Shown here: piece after piece, positions 47,523 to 59,301 of the stretch
Layout: each line of letters opens with the position of its first letter
How positions within the stretch are numbered: the stretch's first letter is position 1
Program-made: the position numbers and the translations under genes
Origin: Ditylenchus dipsaci
Lineage: Eukaryota; Nematoda; Chromadorea; Rhabditida; Anguinidae
Assembly: GCA_004194705.1 (NCBI GenBank)
Contig: SADC01001377.1
Coordinates: 372,001 to 436,000, forward strand
Length of the DNA stretch: 64,000 bases
Direction: 5' to 3'
Notes under the pieces: generated by a model
The model's input: the letters and a program-made list of their open reading frames with translations, nothing else
Told to the model about the DNA's origin: nothing
Databases searched by the model: none

Positions 47523-47620
47523 TCGTGTGCTGCTCCCAAAATTGGCACTCATGTGAGTGTTCAAGTGGGCTGTCGCCCTGCACTGCATTTTCCGTCCCTT
47601 CTCCCTAGCCCAAGTGTGAC
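47523..47620. repeat. Direct repeat, copy 1 (pair with 48,202-48,297)
   Basis: CGTGTGCTGCTCCCAAAATT to CCTAGCCCAAGTGTGACT recurs almost unchanged 679 bases downstream (48,202-48,297). The flanks differ. It could be a short dispersed repeat or a local duplication; I see no tRNA-type boxes. Confidence 0.7.
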
Positions 47621-48201
47621 TATTCGCTACTATGGTCGCTGTATTAAATCGACTTTGTCAGCAAATCGACCAGCTTAGAATAGGCTAATTAAGCAGAGAA
47701 ATACTTTTGGAGTATTTCTCAATTGATTTTGCGGTAGATATTTGATGCCTTTGAGAATTTTTCCATGGTTGACTAACGCATAAATTCAACGTAAAACGAA
47801 AAATGATATTTTCTCCTTCAAAAATTCGATTAATATTTCTGATCCATAAAACACCAAAAAAAAATAAAATAAGGAAAAGTTCCTAATAAAAAGTTCCTAA
47901 TTTATCTCTGCAGTGTTTGGTTCACATCACTACCACCAAAAATGCTACATGTACACGCTGCATAATTGGAAAAATTTCACAAAAATTTGGGATTTTGGTT
48001 ACGAAATTTTAAATAAAATAAATTGACTTTTGGTCAACCCTAGGCCAGCCCCAGTTAAAAGTGATATTGAAAAAGTTGTAAGACGGTTGTACTCAAGTAA
48101 GGTCTAGACTTTTTTCTTTGATCCTTCTGAAGAGGTTACTCTGCTAGCTAACAGCTGCCATCAATCTCACATGCCGTGTCCCTAAACTATTTGTTCCAGC
48201 C

Positions 48202-48297
48202 GTGTGCTGCTCCCAAAATTGGCACTCATGTGAGTGTTCAAGTGGGCTGTCGCCCTGCACTGCATTTTCTGTCCCTTCTCCCTAGCCCAAATGTGAC
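48202..48297. repeat. Direct repeat, copy 2
   Basis: Partner of 47,523-47,620, with two or three changes over about 96 bases. Confidence 0.7.
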
Positions 48298-48751
48298 TCT
48301 TGTGGGGATGGCCAAAAAGATTAGCAAAGCGCACGGATGTTTCGGCTCTTAAAATTAATTTATTTGTAGCCGCTAGGAAGAAATAACTTCCCTCAAATGA
48401 CTCAATTAACAATTTTTTGTGGTATTGTTGGGAATTTCTATTTTGTGTTCTGTTGCTTTGTTTCCTTTTTTCTTTTTACGCTGGTTTTTTCCAACCTGCT
48501 TTTTGAGATGTGGGGTTGGTCTTAAGCTTGCAATTAGGCCTTAGTATTAGGTGGTCTGAGGAGCAGGAAGTAGTAGCAGATAGAAGTGAAGACGCTTACT
48601 AGTTTCTGATGTTAGACCTTTTATCTTCTTTCACTTTTTTTCTGGCCTAAGTTTAATTGAAAAGCATTTTGATGGATTTTTTTGAAATGTATGTGAAGTG
48701 GGTATTGGAGACTTGCAGTTTTTTTTAATTTGTTGCGGTTATTTTTAGTAG

Positions 48752-48864
48752 TACCGTATTTTCTCTGATTGAATTCTCCTCTCTGCCAGAAGCCCCCTTC
48801 CTAATAGAAGTCCTCCTCTGAGGGAGGAAGCCTCGGGGCTTCTATTAGAGAATATGCGGCATTC
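48752..48864. mobile_element. Short MITE of the ACCGTATT family
   Basis: ACCGTATTTTCTCTGATTGA at the left and TCTATTAGAGAATATGCGG at the right. The interior pairs CTCCTCTGAGGGAGGA. Confidence 0.7.
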
Positions 48865-49237
48865 ACTTTTATATATTTCTGTGTAATTTAGGGTTTGCAG
48901 TAGGGGAAATCCCTTTTTTTGTTTGCAATATTTTCGTTTTATTGAAAAAAAATCAGATATTTTTTTAGTTATTTTTTTTTTTGTCAAAAAAATCTAAAAA
49001 AATATATTTATGTTAAAAATCAGACATTTTTAAAAATCGGATTTTACTTTTTTGCAGAACGCTCAAAGGCAACTAACCACCTATTTTGTAGATCATATTG
49101 AGGCAGCAACAGCATAGTGGTCTGCAAAAAGGAGTCAAAAACACAATGCAGAAGGTGATTTTCAATCAGGAGGTACCTGTGTTAAAGGGTGAACAGTTGT
49201 CCTGCCAATTAGCTAAATGCCTGCCAAATAATATTTC

Positions 49238-49490
49238 GGTGCGTTGACGTTATATACCTTTTTGCCCCAAATGGGAAAAAAGCTACATAATGTAACACGC
49301 CAAGTTATAACGCGCCAAATTAAAAGATTGAAGCTATTGCTTGTTTTTAGGCTGCTTTACCATGTTTTTATAAAATGGGACACGAAAAAAAAGAGACTCC
49401 ATATTGAAAAAAAAATCAAACTGGCGCATTATAACTTGGCTTTTTTCCTATTTGGGACAAAAGCTACATAACGTCGGTACCCCAATCTCT
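49238..49490. repeat. Imperfect palindrome
   Basis: GACGTTATATACCTTTTTGC with CCAAATGGG at the left against GGGACAAAAGCTACATAACGTC at the right. Inner arms share CCAAGTTATAACGCGCC / GGCGCATTATAACTTGG. Confidence 0.65.
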
Positions 49491-50659
49491 CTTAGTACCG
49501 TTTGGTGAAGCATCTAAAAAAGATCTAAGAATATGTTAGAAATTTTTTGTCTCTTTTTCCAGGATTGCTTTCACTTCCTATACCCGAGTTAAATCCTTTT
49601 AAAAACTATCTAAACCCAGGTCTTATGCTGGATCAATCTCACTGCAACATGATTTTGCCTACTTTTGTTTCTCGTCATTGCTTTTTGGTGTAGCTGATGT
49701 GTTTAATAATTTAGCATAATATTCCTAAAAAGCGTGTAGCTCAGCTGTCTGTTTCTCCACCATCTTTTTTTCATTTGCTTGTATTCATATTCGAACAAAA
49801 CTAGCTGTTAGGTTAATAGTCTAAAAACAGGAACAGGAATGGCTGGAAATCCTAAAAAAACAAGAATTTTAGTTTAAAAGTGCGTGTGAACTTTTTTTGC
49901 AGCAAATAGACTTCGCTTTTTGCTGTAAACTCCTAAATGGCACTTAAAAAAGAGTTTGTTTGAAAAAAACAAATTTGCGCAAAAAAATGTTGTGATTAAT
50001 TGCAGCACTTTTTAGTTAAAAGCGCGGAACTAACTAAATTTCTTTAATTGGTTTCAATTCTCAGAGGAATTGTGAAAGAATAGCAGAACCCTGCTATTTC
50101 ACTGACTAAACCCCCAATTTTCACGGCTACCCAAAAAACAGCCTAATTTTTTTATCCCATACTTCTAGCTAGAGGATTATATCTAGTTTAATGGATTTGT
50201 GGTTTTTCCCACCAAAAAGAAGTCGCACCTACTTGTCAAAACTGCAAGTAAATTTTTCGCTGAATACTCCATTTTAGGCTTCACGAGATTCTTTTAGGTT
50301 TCTTCTGGTTTTCAAAAGTCTGAAATGAGGATGAGTGTATCCGGCTGTAAAGGCTTCAATTTATTCTAATTTTTATTATTAATTTTTTTAAAGTAGATAA
50401 AAAAAATTGGTTTAGATTATAATTTAAATTCTAATGCTTTTTTCTTTCACAACCATGTTTATTTTGTGGGGATAATGTGATTTTAAAACGATTTTTATGT
50501 CGAATCCTCTAAGAGTTGTTCTAGAACTTTTGTATTGAGTTTTGAAAATTGGATCTTGTATAGCGGGCACTTTTAAATTAATTTTTAGCTAAATTGTCGA
50601 ATTGACCCTAATTCCATTTTTACCTTAACCGGCCTTTTATTTCACTTTTTCTGATTTTT

Positions 50660-50770
50660 TAGACTTAGGCAAGCGTTGGCCAGCGTATGTTAGGGCGTAC
50701 TCAAATATGAATCTAAGATATGTTTGAGTCCGTCCTAATATACGCTAGCCAAACCTTGCCTAAGCCTAAA
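50660..50770. repeat. Hairpin MITE of about 108 bp
   Basis: TTAGGCAAGCGTTGGCCAGC with CGTATGTTAGG is mirrored by CCTAATATACGCTAGCCAAA and CCTTGCCTAA, leaving a small loop. Confidence 0.8.
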
Positions 50771-52128
50771 TGTGATAAGTCACTTAAAAACAGCAACAGC
50801 CGGGTCAGAGCAAAAAAAGGAACGGATTCGAGATGAGGCCAAAAAAACTCCTGCTTCACCCAAAAATCACGTTCTAACCATTTTTTCACACGTTTTAGTT
50901 CTCAAACATGAAAGGAAAAGTTTTTAAGTATGGAAAAGCATTTTTAAGAAAAAAATTTTTTGACAAAAATTTGACATTTCGTCTTGGGGGACCAAAGCAA
51001 TCCAAGACATTCAAATTATTTAAAACTTGCAAATATTTTATTTCTAAAAGTTTTGAAAATTATCTTCGCTGTATTTTTTTGTTCAGAAACCTGACTTTTT
51101 TAATTATAGAAAAATCATAGGAATTAGTTTTAAGAAAAACATCTTGTTCTGAGTCAACTTCTTGACATATATTTAAGTGGAAGATATAAAGGTAACAATT
51201 TGGCACAACATTTTTCATACTCATGATTGTGTTTTTTGGATTAGGTCCTCCAGCTGGTCCTTCTTGTGTTTGTGCCCCATGGAAGAACCATCTAATTAAA
51301 GCCATAAAATAGATAGTAATTAGGTTTACTCAAAACACTTTTCCAATTGGTTGTCTTCGATTCTCCCTTTTTGTTCTCACATAAATTTGTTTGCGTGTGG
51401 AAACTAAAAGTTTTACGCGAGCTAACATTTGCCAACTGTATTTTTTCGAAAAAAATCTATTGATATAGCTTTTGGACCTATTTCACTTAAAAAAATTCCA
51501 GCCCTACAATTTTGAAAGGCTAAAGATGTCACTCCACCCCACCCCCATTTCAATCAAAAATTTTGAATTTTTGTCCCGAAAATCGTATTTTTGTTTCTTT
51601 TTAGTATTTTTTTGTATTTTCGTATTTTTGTCTTCACAGTATTAGCTATTTTTCGACTGTTTGAATCGTAAATTGCTTAATTTTTGTAGCCCAAAGAGTT
51701 AGTTGGGAAGATGTACTCTATTACCCGTGGTGTGGTTTTATTGAAACTTATCCACGTGAGAGTAAAGTTAATGTAAATTTTTGCCATGAAAAGCTTTATA
51801 ATTAAAATAAAAAGTAAAAAAAAAATTTTGGGGCGAAAATTTTCAAAAATTTTGATCAAAATGAAGGGGAAATGGAATAAGTACTCATTTTGGAAGTCCT
51901 GTGTTATATCCAAGGTTTCCGAGATTAACCCGGAAACTTTCTTATTTCTAAGGGGTTGAAACGATACATAGTAGATTTCAAATCTTTCTAATTCGGTACC
52001 CTTCCAAACAAAGGCGCCGGATCAGCAACAACTTTAGACTAGAGATGCTTCACGTTATTAAAAAATAAAACAATATTGCAGGCATCATTTCCAATGAAAA
52101 CTGAAGGGCCGGATCAGCAGTTGGCCTA
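50771..52128. other. Upstream of the receptor gene, no exon supported
   Basis: AT-rich. A CTTGGGGGACCAAAGCAATC word related to the CCAAGGCAAA core lies at 50,983. This region should contain the promoter and any 5' untranslated exon of the downstream receptor, but I could not identify them. Confidence 0.35.
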
Positions 52129-55100
52129 ATGTTACACGATTTATTGCTTATGCTAGCTTTAATCCACTACTACCAAAATCGGGTTGTTTTCTCGTCTACC
52201 TCGTCTTCTTCCATTCTGTCCAATTCCTCGACTATACCTCAATCTCAGACCACACAAGCCACTCCAACAGATAGAATGTCTCATTCCAAAGCTTTAAATG
52301 AATGGCACAAATCCATTGATCGGCACTTCCAGAACTTCACCCCCTCCAGCAAACCTGTGGCCAAGACAAAAAAGAAAAAACCAAAGAACAAAGTTTCTTC
52401 CACAGCCTCAATTCTTCCCACAAGCCACACAAATGCGCCACTGGACACAGGCGAATGTGCTTATAATCCTAATGCAAGGTACTTCCTCCTGATATTTTTT
52501 AATGGATTGAGTCTATTTTAGGAAGAGTATCTTAGCGGATATGCTAGTAAAGAATTTTTTTATTAGGGAATGATGATATTTTTTGGAAAAAAAAACTTTT
52601 CAGGCGGATTACGACAAAACGGTAGTGCCCTCCAACCAGAGTGTGAATGTGAGTGTGGAACTGACTGTGCAAGACATATCTATGATCTCGGAGATCACGG
52701 TTCTTTTGTGGCTGATGTTTGGTTTAGGTAGGACATTTTATTTCTAGGCAGCACTTTATTTCGACTTCAACTTCGATTTCTAATCGTAGCCAAGAGGTTA
52801 AAAAATTAATTTAATTTTTTATCCAAAAGCAAAATCTTGACCAAATACAAAAAGAGTTATGTTTTAATTTTTTTCAGTCAAATTTGGGTGGACCCTCGAC
52901 TAGAATACAAAAACTTTTCGTGTAAAAGCAATTTGTCATTAGATAGGTAAGTCTTTTACATCTAATTTTTGACACTTACATAAGATTTTGCTTTAGTTCA
53001 GTAGCAGGTCTATCTATTTCTTTAAAAAAATTACATTGCAAAATTTCAAATTTGTAGATAAGCTGTGGACACCGAATGTTTGCTTAGTTAGTTGATTTTG
53101 ATGCTAAACCAATTGTCTACTGTTTTCTTCTCAATTGCAGGTAAATTCCAAGCACACAGAAGTGCACAAAAGTCCCTCCAACAATATTTTGCTGATCATA
53201 TACCCCAATGGAACCACCTGGCTAAACTATAGGGTCAGGGTTTCTGGACCTTGCAGCTTCACTCTCACCCGATTTCCACTTGACCAACAAGAGTAGGCAT
53301 TTGAATATTTTAGTTTTTTTCACCTTAAAATTCAAACCTTTAGGTGTGTTCTGGTTTTTGAGAGCTAGTGAGCATTGATACCATTTATATTTCTGGTGCA
53401 TAAGTTTTGTCTTGTTCAGCTCCTACAACATTGCTGAAGTAAGGTTAAACTGGCAGGAATGGATGCCAGGTCAGTGACCAGTAAACATCTTTGACACAAA
53501 CAATCGAGAAACTTTCAGTGACCATGCCTGATGCTGAAGATCTAAGACTACCTGATTTTCATTTCTATAATGTGTCTTGGAGCCATACCATGGTGAGTAT
53601 AACAGTCGACTTTTGATAAAAAGAGCACACCCACCTTTGGTTTCCATAATTTCTTATTCAAAATTCTTATTCAATTTTGACGCCTAGTCAGAAAACAGAG
53701 ATTGAACATAGTCCCAAACTCATGAGGATCCCGATTTTGTCCAACGTAAAAGTTTAACCTATAGGTTGCGTTATAGTAGCACCACTCTTTAAAAATTCAT
53801 TAATATCGAGATCTACAGGGTGAGTCGTAAAAACCGCACTATTCTATGATCTATTCTTTCAAACTGCTTGCTAAAATCGCAAAAGTTTTTTGAGATTCCA
53901 TCAGTCCGTGGAAACCTTTGACAAAATTTTCGAAAATCTAAACCCAAAATGACTCCCTCTGTATATCGAGATCCTGTGACGGTTTCACCATAATAAACAT
54001 TCTTGTGAGTTTTCGGACTAGATTGACAAATTACATTCAGCAGAAAATTCTGAAAGTTGTCTAAAACGTGTCGGATCTAGCGGATCTAAATATAAGGAGG
54101 TGATGTTATGGGATTCGACCGTGTCATTTTATTTACTACAACAAATTACAAAAAATATTTTAGAATGATTACACAGCAGGTAAATCAAAAACTAATTGCG
54201 AAATTCAGAAATCATGATATAAAAAATTTTAAGGGAGTTGGGATCAACTTACGGTCAAATTCAGGTAGAAAACCTTGAATTATGCCGAAATATCCATTTT
54301 TATTTTTTCTCTGCAGATTCAAACGGCTTTATGGTTACTACATACTGCAAATGTATTTGCCCACATATCTTTCAGGTAAAGTTGCTACCATCCGTAAATT
54401 TTTTATACCAGACATTTTAGTATTTATTTCATGGATAGCCTTTTGGATAGATTCTAGAGCCTTACCTGCGAGAATTACATTGGGTGTTTCTAGGTGAGTT
54501 TTCACTTGGCCCAAATTTATTTCCATCAGCAAAAGTCTGATATTGAGCGGAAATTATTAAATCTATGAGGCAAATTTAAGTTTTTTGCATATTTCGCATT
54601 TAAGGAAGGATGAAAATTCTAAATCTCAATTTTCTGGTGAATTCCATATTTTGGTGTTGCAATTCCAAAATTTTGCTTTTAACGATGAAACATTCTTCAA
54701 TTGTATTAACTAAAAAACTTTTTCAGTTTAATGGCCTTGACTTTCCAAGCAAGTTTTTGATCAAGTATAGAAATAAAGATAGATATATTAGTTTTTAGTT
54801 TGGCAACGTGGTCAAAACCTACCTCGCGTTTCCTTTGTAAAAGCGATTGATTTGTGGTTTTTTGTGTGTGTCACCTTTATATTTGCTAGTCTGGTTGAGT
54901 TGGCTGTAGTTGGGTTTGTGGACAAGGTAATTTTTGTAAAAATTAATTTAAAAATTTGATAGAAAGCGTATCAGGACCGACGGTCTTAGTGGTTTAGACT
55001 CCGTTAAATCGAGCGTTGATAAATTTCATAAGTATTTCTTTAAAAATATTCTAAAAGAAGTCCAAGCTAACTACATCATCTACTCCAATTTTACACTTTT

Positions 55101-58100
55101 CAGGTCAATGAAGCCCAACGCAGAGAAATTAAGCAAAGCAGGAAAACAAACAGTTTGCTAGCTGCTAATAACAAAAAGCGGCAGTCTACTATAGCTGAAA
55201 AATTCAAAATCAGGTTTGTTTTTCAAAGTATAAAATGATTGGTATTAATATAGTTGTTAATATAGTCGATTGGTATTAAATAGTTGTAAAAAAACCCTGA
55301 CCTTAAATGACAAAATGCACCTGCTTTTATAGGGTTGGAATAAAAAAACAGACCAGAGAGAAGAAAGAAAGCTGGTCAGACAATTTTAAGAATCGACCCT
55401 ACTAGCGATCAAAGCCACCCCCCCCTAACGATTTTTCATTTTTAAAGTTTAGTAAAAAGTACACAAATATATGTCTTAGACCACGAAAAAAGTGCGTAAG
55501 ACATTTTTCGGCGACAAGTTCCGTACGCTGGTGTCCAAGGATAGTTACAGCAATTTTGGGAAGGTCAGATTTTAAGGGGAGAGAGGGTATTCAAAAAGCA
55601 GCAGTCGAAAAAAAAAAGTATTTTGGGTACATTTTTCCACTTTTGAGAAGTTTAATTTACAGATTTTTCACTATTCTATGAATATTTATAAACATTATTT
55701 GAAAAAACTCCGAAAAATCAAATTTAATAAAAAATATTTACAGCAAAATCAAGAATTCTACAAACTTGTTCAGCATGCAGGCCAATGCTTTGGATCTCAA
55801 CTCAACCAGTTTGAATAACAACAATAACAGCACTAACAACAATAACAACAACGTCATCCAGCCAGCTGCCGTAAGAACATATGAAAACTTCAACTTTTCT
55901 ACCTTGCACAACCACAACATCGGCCTGAGTAGTAATAGCAACAAGGACAGAAGTAGTTCCTTGGGACAGCAGGCTATTACCACATTCTCAAATGGTAAAC
56001 AGACAACTACCACTACAACCACTACTACTACTAATAGAAGAAGAAAAAGTTTTCTGCCAGAAGATAACTATTATGAAGACAGGTGAACTTTAATTTTTTT
56101 GCTTAGAAGGTTGGTTATCACAGCAAATAAGTAAGATTAGTGAAAAAGGTAAAAAAATAGCAAGCTGTCTAATCTGACACAATAAAGCATCATCAAACTC
56201 CATTATTTCAATAGTTTGGTACTTATGCACTTCGGGGAGGGGGGTGGGACGTGTTTTAACACGGCTGTTAAGTCATTTTTATTCGCTAAAAACGATGAAG
56301 AAGCTATTCAATGACACTTTCCTGCAAAAAGACCGAATTAAAGAATAACTTTTTTGACCAAAAATCTTGATTCGTCTTGGTCCCCACGCAAAATACTTAA
56401 ATTTTGGTTGAATTTCTTTTTCCAAAAAATTGATTTTTTATCTAGGAAAGTGTCAGAAAATAGCTTTAATATCATTCTAAGCGTAAAAATGTCACTTAGG
56501 ATATGTAAAATGTCACTTAGGAGACCCGAAATCTGATCCGCTCAATCGAATTTTTGCGAAAAGTTTACTCCCCTTTGGTAAACCCCCAAAAACCAATTTT
56601 CAGGGGCTTCTGGCCACTCTGGGGCTGGATTTTGCGCGATCCAAGTCCTTTTTGACTATAAAATTCGGATTCCCGCAAAATTTACTGCAGTATTTTACCC
56701 AAAATTTAAATTTGACGGGATAAATCAATATTTTGACGGGTAAATCAGTAATTGACGGGTAAATGAGTATTTGATCAAATTTAAATTTGACGGGGTAAAA
56801 AAATAATTTGACGGGGTAAATCAGTAATTTGACGGGGTAAATGAGTATTTTGATCAAAATTTAAATTTTACGGGGTAAAAAAATAATTTGACGGGGTAAA
56901 TCAGTAATTTGACGGGGTAAATGAGTATTTTGATCAAAATTTAAATTTACGGGTAAAAAAATAATTTGACGGGGTAAATCAGTAATTTGACGGGTAAATG
57001 AGTATTTTGATCAAATTTAAATTTTACGGGGTAAAAAATAATTTGACGGGGTAATCAGTAATTGACGGGGTAAATGAGTATTTTGATCAAAATTTAAATT
57101 TTACGGGGTAAAAAAATAATTTGACGGGGTAAATCAGTAATTTGACGGGGTAAATGAGTATTTTGATCAAAATTTAAATTTGACGGGGTAAAAAATAATT
57201 TGACGGGGTAAATCAGTAATTTGACGGGTAAATGAGTATTTTGATCAAAATTTAAATTTGACGGGGTAAAAAATAATTTGACGGGGTAAATCAGTAATTT
57301 GACGGGGTAAATGAGTATTTTGATCAAATTTAAATTTTACGGGGTAAAAAAATAATTTGACGGGGTAAATCAGTAATTTGACGAGTGAAATTAGTTACAG
57401 CCATTCGCATCACAGTTAAGACTTCATATACAGTGAAATCTTGGTTATCCGCCACCCCAGCTATTTTTATCCTCGTTTAATCGTTATTTTTAATATACTT
57501 TATTCGTCTGAGATTGGCTTACCCTCTGTCATCTGGCATCCCAGGTAACCGCCACCCTAGGCCTGGTCTTTCGGTTGTCGGATAGCCAAGGTTTGACTGT
57601 AGTGATAATCTAAAAAACCCCTGATATACAGATAAAGTAAATAAGATGAAGATTTAACAGGAGGAGACACGAAAAGAAGGTCGTGATAGGCACGGGATTG
57701 ATTTTTCAGTGCCCGTCCTGTCAGTTTTTTTCTCAAGAAACTTTTAAAATCAAATCCCGTAAAAAATTAAGAACTTTTCGATTTTAGAACTGGCAGAAAT
57801 TTAAAAAATCTCCAATCTTGAGCTTTTACCGTCAATAAACTAAGCTTGAGTAAACAAAAAGAACAGTGTGTGTTTCAAGTCTTTGTTAAACTATTAATTC
57901 AGCTTTAGAAGAAAATTAAGCATAGATGATTTTTACTTGTAAAGTTGAGATAAATCACTACTTGTTTCTCAGGGTACGGATATTCGAAATTTCCTTAATT
58001 TAAATTCTATGTGCTGTAACATTTTACATATACAACTTTCATTTACAATTATTTCAGCATATTGTAGATTAATTACCAGGCTACACGATAAGCTAAAATT

Positions 58101-59301
58101 TGCAATGGTGTTCGTTTCAAAAGTTTACAAAAATCACAGTCAAAATTATGAAGTCGTACATTTTTTGCCATTGTGTTTTTTAAAGATCTTATTGAATTTG
58201 ACCAATTCTTGTTGCCATGGATGGGCTCATTTGTGACATCGAGTGGAACATCGTGTGCTGGACACAACGGAGCCAGTCGGTTTTGCTTCAAGGATGTATA
58301 AAATGGCTAAAATGGGGTCCGAAGAGTAATCAATTTTGCATGGTCGAAATTCAGCTAGTGCTCACAGGTTTTCAAGTCATGCGATATTGTCTTCAAACTA
58401 CTCATAAGCACATTGTTTACCAAAACACCGGCATAACCTCTGCTTTCATAAACTAAAAAGCAATTACTGTTTTTATTTCAAAATTTTGAAAATCATCACT
58501 TTTTATCTGCGTAAAAACTTTTCAAATTTTACACACATACTTGATACAAGCCTATACCTATTCTGCTTTTATCATTTATCGAAAATTTATTTAGTATTTC
58601 ATAGCAAAGTTCAAAAGTTATAAAATGCATTCAAACTTGCAACAATATCTTTTTCAAGACATACACAAAATACAAGTTTCATTTAGTAGTTTAAAAATCA
58701 GCAACAAGCCAGATCAGCAAGATTAACATTTTTATCGTGGTTTTCCAAACATTTCGAAATACTAATGTGAGAAATCGCTAATCTTGAGCTTTTACCGTCA
58801 ATAAAACTGAGCTTCAATAAACAACAAGAACAGTGTGTGTTTTAAGTCTTTGAGTGGTCATATCCCTTATGTTTCAAGTGTTAAAGGGGCATGCTCGCCT
58901 AAGACAAAATTTGTCCCCGTCAATTCAAAATTTTTTTTCCGAATCATTGAACTTCTGTACGAATTTTTCAACTTCGTTTCTATCAAAATTTATCTAAAAT
59001 TGAATTCTAGGCTTTGTTTTGTTAGAAATCAAGCTGAAAATTTTGTATAGAAGTTTAATGAATCGGAATTTTTTTTGAATTGATGGGACAAATTGTAAAA
59101 CAGGTGAGCATGCCCTTTAAGTAGACGTATTCGACAGATGTCAATCTGCTCCTTTTATTTATATTTTTCATTTTAAGGCAAAGTTTTTCGGGCTGTTCGT
59201 CTCGAGTACCTACGGGTTTGTCTACAAAATGTGATTCTATTGCGGCCAAAGGATTTCCTGGACTGTTTGCTTTGTTTAATAGTATGTTTTACATTAACTA
59301 A
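52129..59301 (+). CDS. Cys-loop ligand-gated chloride-channel-type receptor
   Basis: A pentameric membrane receptor subunit. Exons in phase: 52129-52478, 52522-52546, 52604-52727, 52878-52946, 52997-53007, 53058-53086, 53141-53292, 53344-53367, 53420-53469, 53519-53592, 54164-54179, 54234-54264, 54317-54375, 54421-54493, 54727-54752, 54799-54926, 55104-55213, 55744-56082, 59178-59301. A hydrophobic N-terminus (LLLMLALI) looks like a signal peptide. The ligand domain has [30 protein letters not shown] and [12 protein letters not shown]. The Cys-loop is [17 protein letters not shown], with exactly 13 residues between cysteines. Then [18 protein letters not shown] (M1), [14 protein letters not shown] (PAR before M2, typical of anion channels), [13 protein letters not shown] with [19 protein letters not shown] (M3), a loop rich in N, S and T, and [20 protein letters not shown] (M4). 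About 600 residues. Agonist (GABA, glutamate, glycine or other) cannot be told. One frame break lies at 52699-52700. Confidence 0.92.
52997..53007 (+). CDS. 11-nt micro-exon of the receptor
   Basis: TTCAGTAGCAG, preceded by CTTTAG and followed by GTCTAT. Joined to its neighbours it gives LSLDSSVADKLWTPN, exactly the family pattern. Without it the frame is broken by a stop codon. Confidence 0.85.
53816..53967. mobile_element. Mariner-like MITE in a receptor intron
   Basis: Ends ACAGGGTGAGTCGTAAAAAC and CAAAATGACTCCCTCTGT. It lies between receptor exons 53519-53592 and 54164-54179. Confidence 0.65.
54164..54179 (+). CDS. 16-nt micro-exon of the receptor
   Basis: AATGATTACACAGCAG between ATTTTAG and GTAAATC. 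Joined to 54234-54264 and 54317-54375 it reads [20 protein letters not shown], the expected segment before M1. Confidence 0.85.
56690..57385. repeat. Satellite with about 80-bp period in the last receptor intron
   Basis: Eight to nine units, each made of two TTTGACGGGGTAAATCAGTA-like subunits, a TTTGATCAAAATTTAAATTT block and ACGGGGTAAAAAAATAAT. Some units lack one G or one A. Open frames reading repeated IYPVKL are artefacts of this array. Confidence 0.9.
57431..57599. mobile_element. TA-flanked pogo/Tigger-like MITE
   Basis: Starts CAGTGAAATCTTGGTTATCC and ends GGATAGCCAAGGTTTGACTG, with TA at 57429-57430 and 57600-57601. The interior pairs GCCACCC words. It sits in the receptor's last intron. 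Confidence 0.85.
57815..58855. repeat. Direct repeats of about 75 bp, 960 bp apart
   Basis: ATCTTGAGCTTTTACCGTCA to GAACAGTGTGTGTTT occurs at 57,815-57,890 and, with small changes, at 58,778-58,855. The 890 bases between show no gene, though two open frames overlap there. Confidence 0.65.
58885..59116. mobile_element. TTAA-flanked MITE in the last receptor intron
   Basis: TTAA at 58881-58884 and 59117-59120, ends AGGGGCATGCTCGCC and GGTGAGCATGCCCT. It stops only 57 bases before the final receptor exon. Confidence 0.8.

Noticed and set aside
55738..56022. Minus-strand frame rich in leucine and valine
   Set aside because: It is the antisense of the asparagine/threonine-rich loop of the receptor.
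56600..57327. Minus-strand frames with repeated IYPVKL
   Set aside because: They are translations of the 80-bp satellite.
57815..58855. Direct repeats considered as LTRs of a retroelement
   Set aside because: They are only about 75 bp, with no TG...CA ends, primer-binding site or polyprotein between them.
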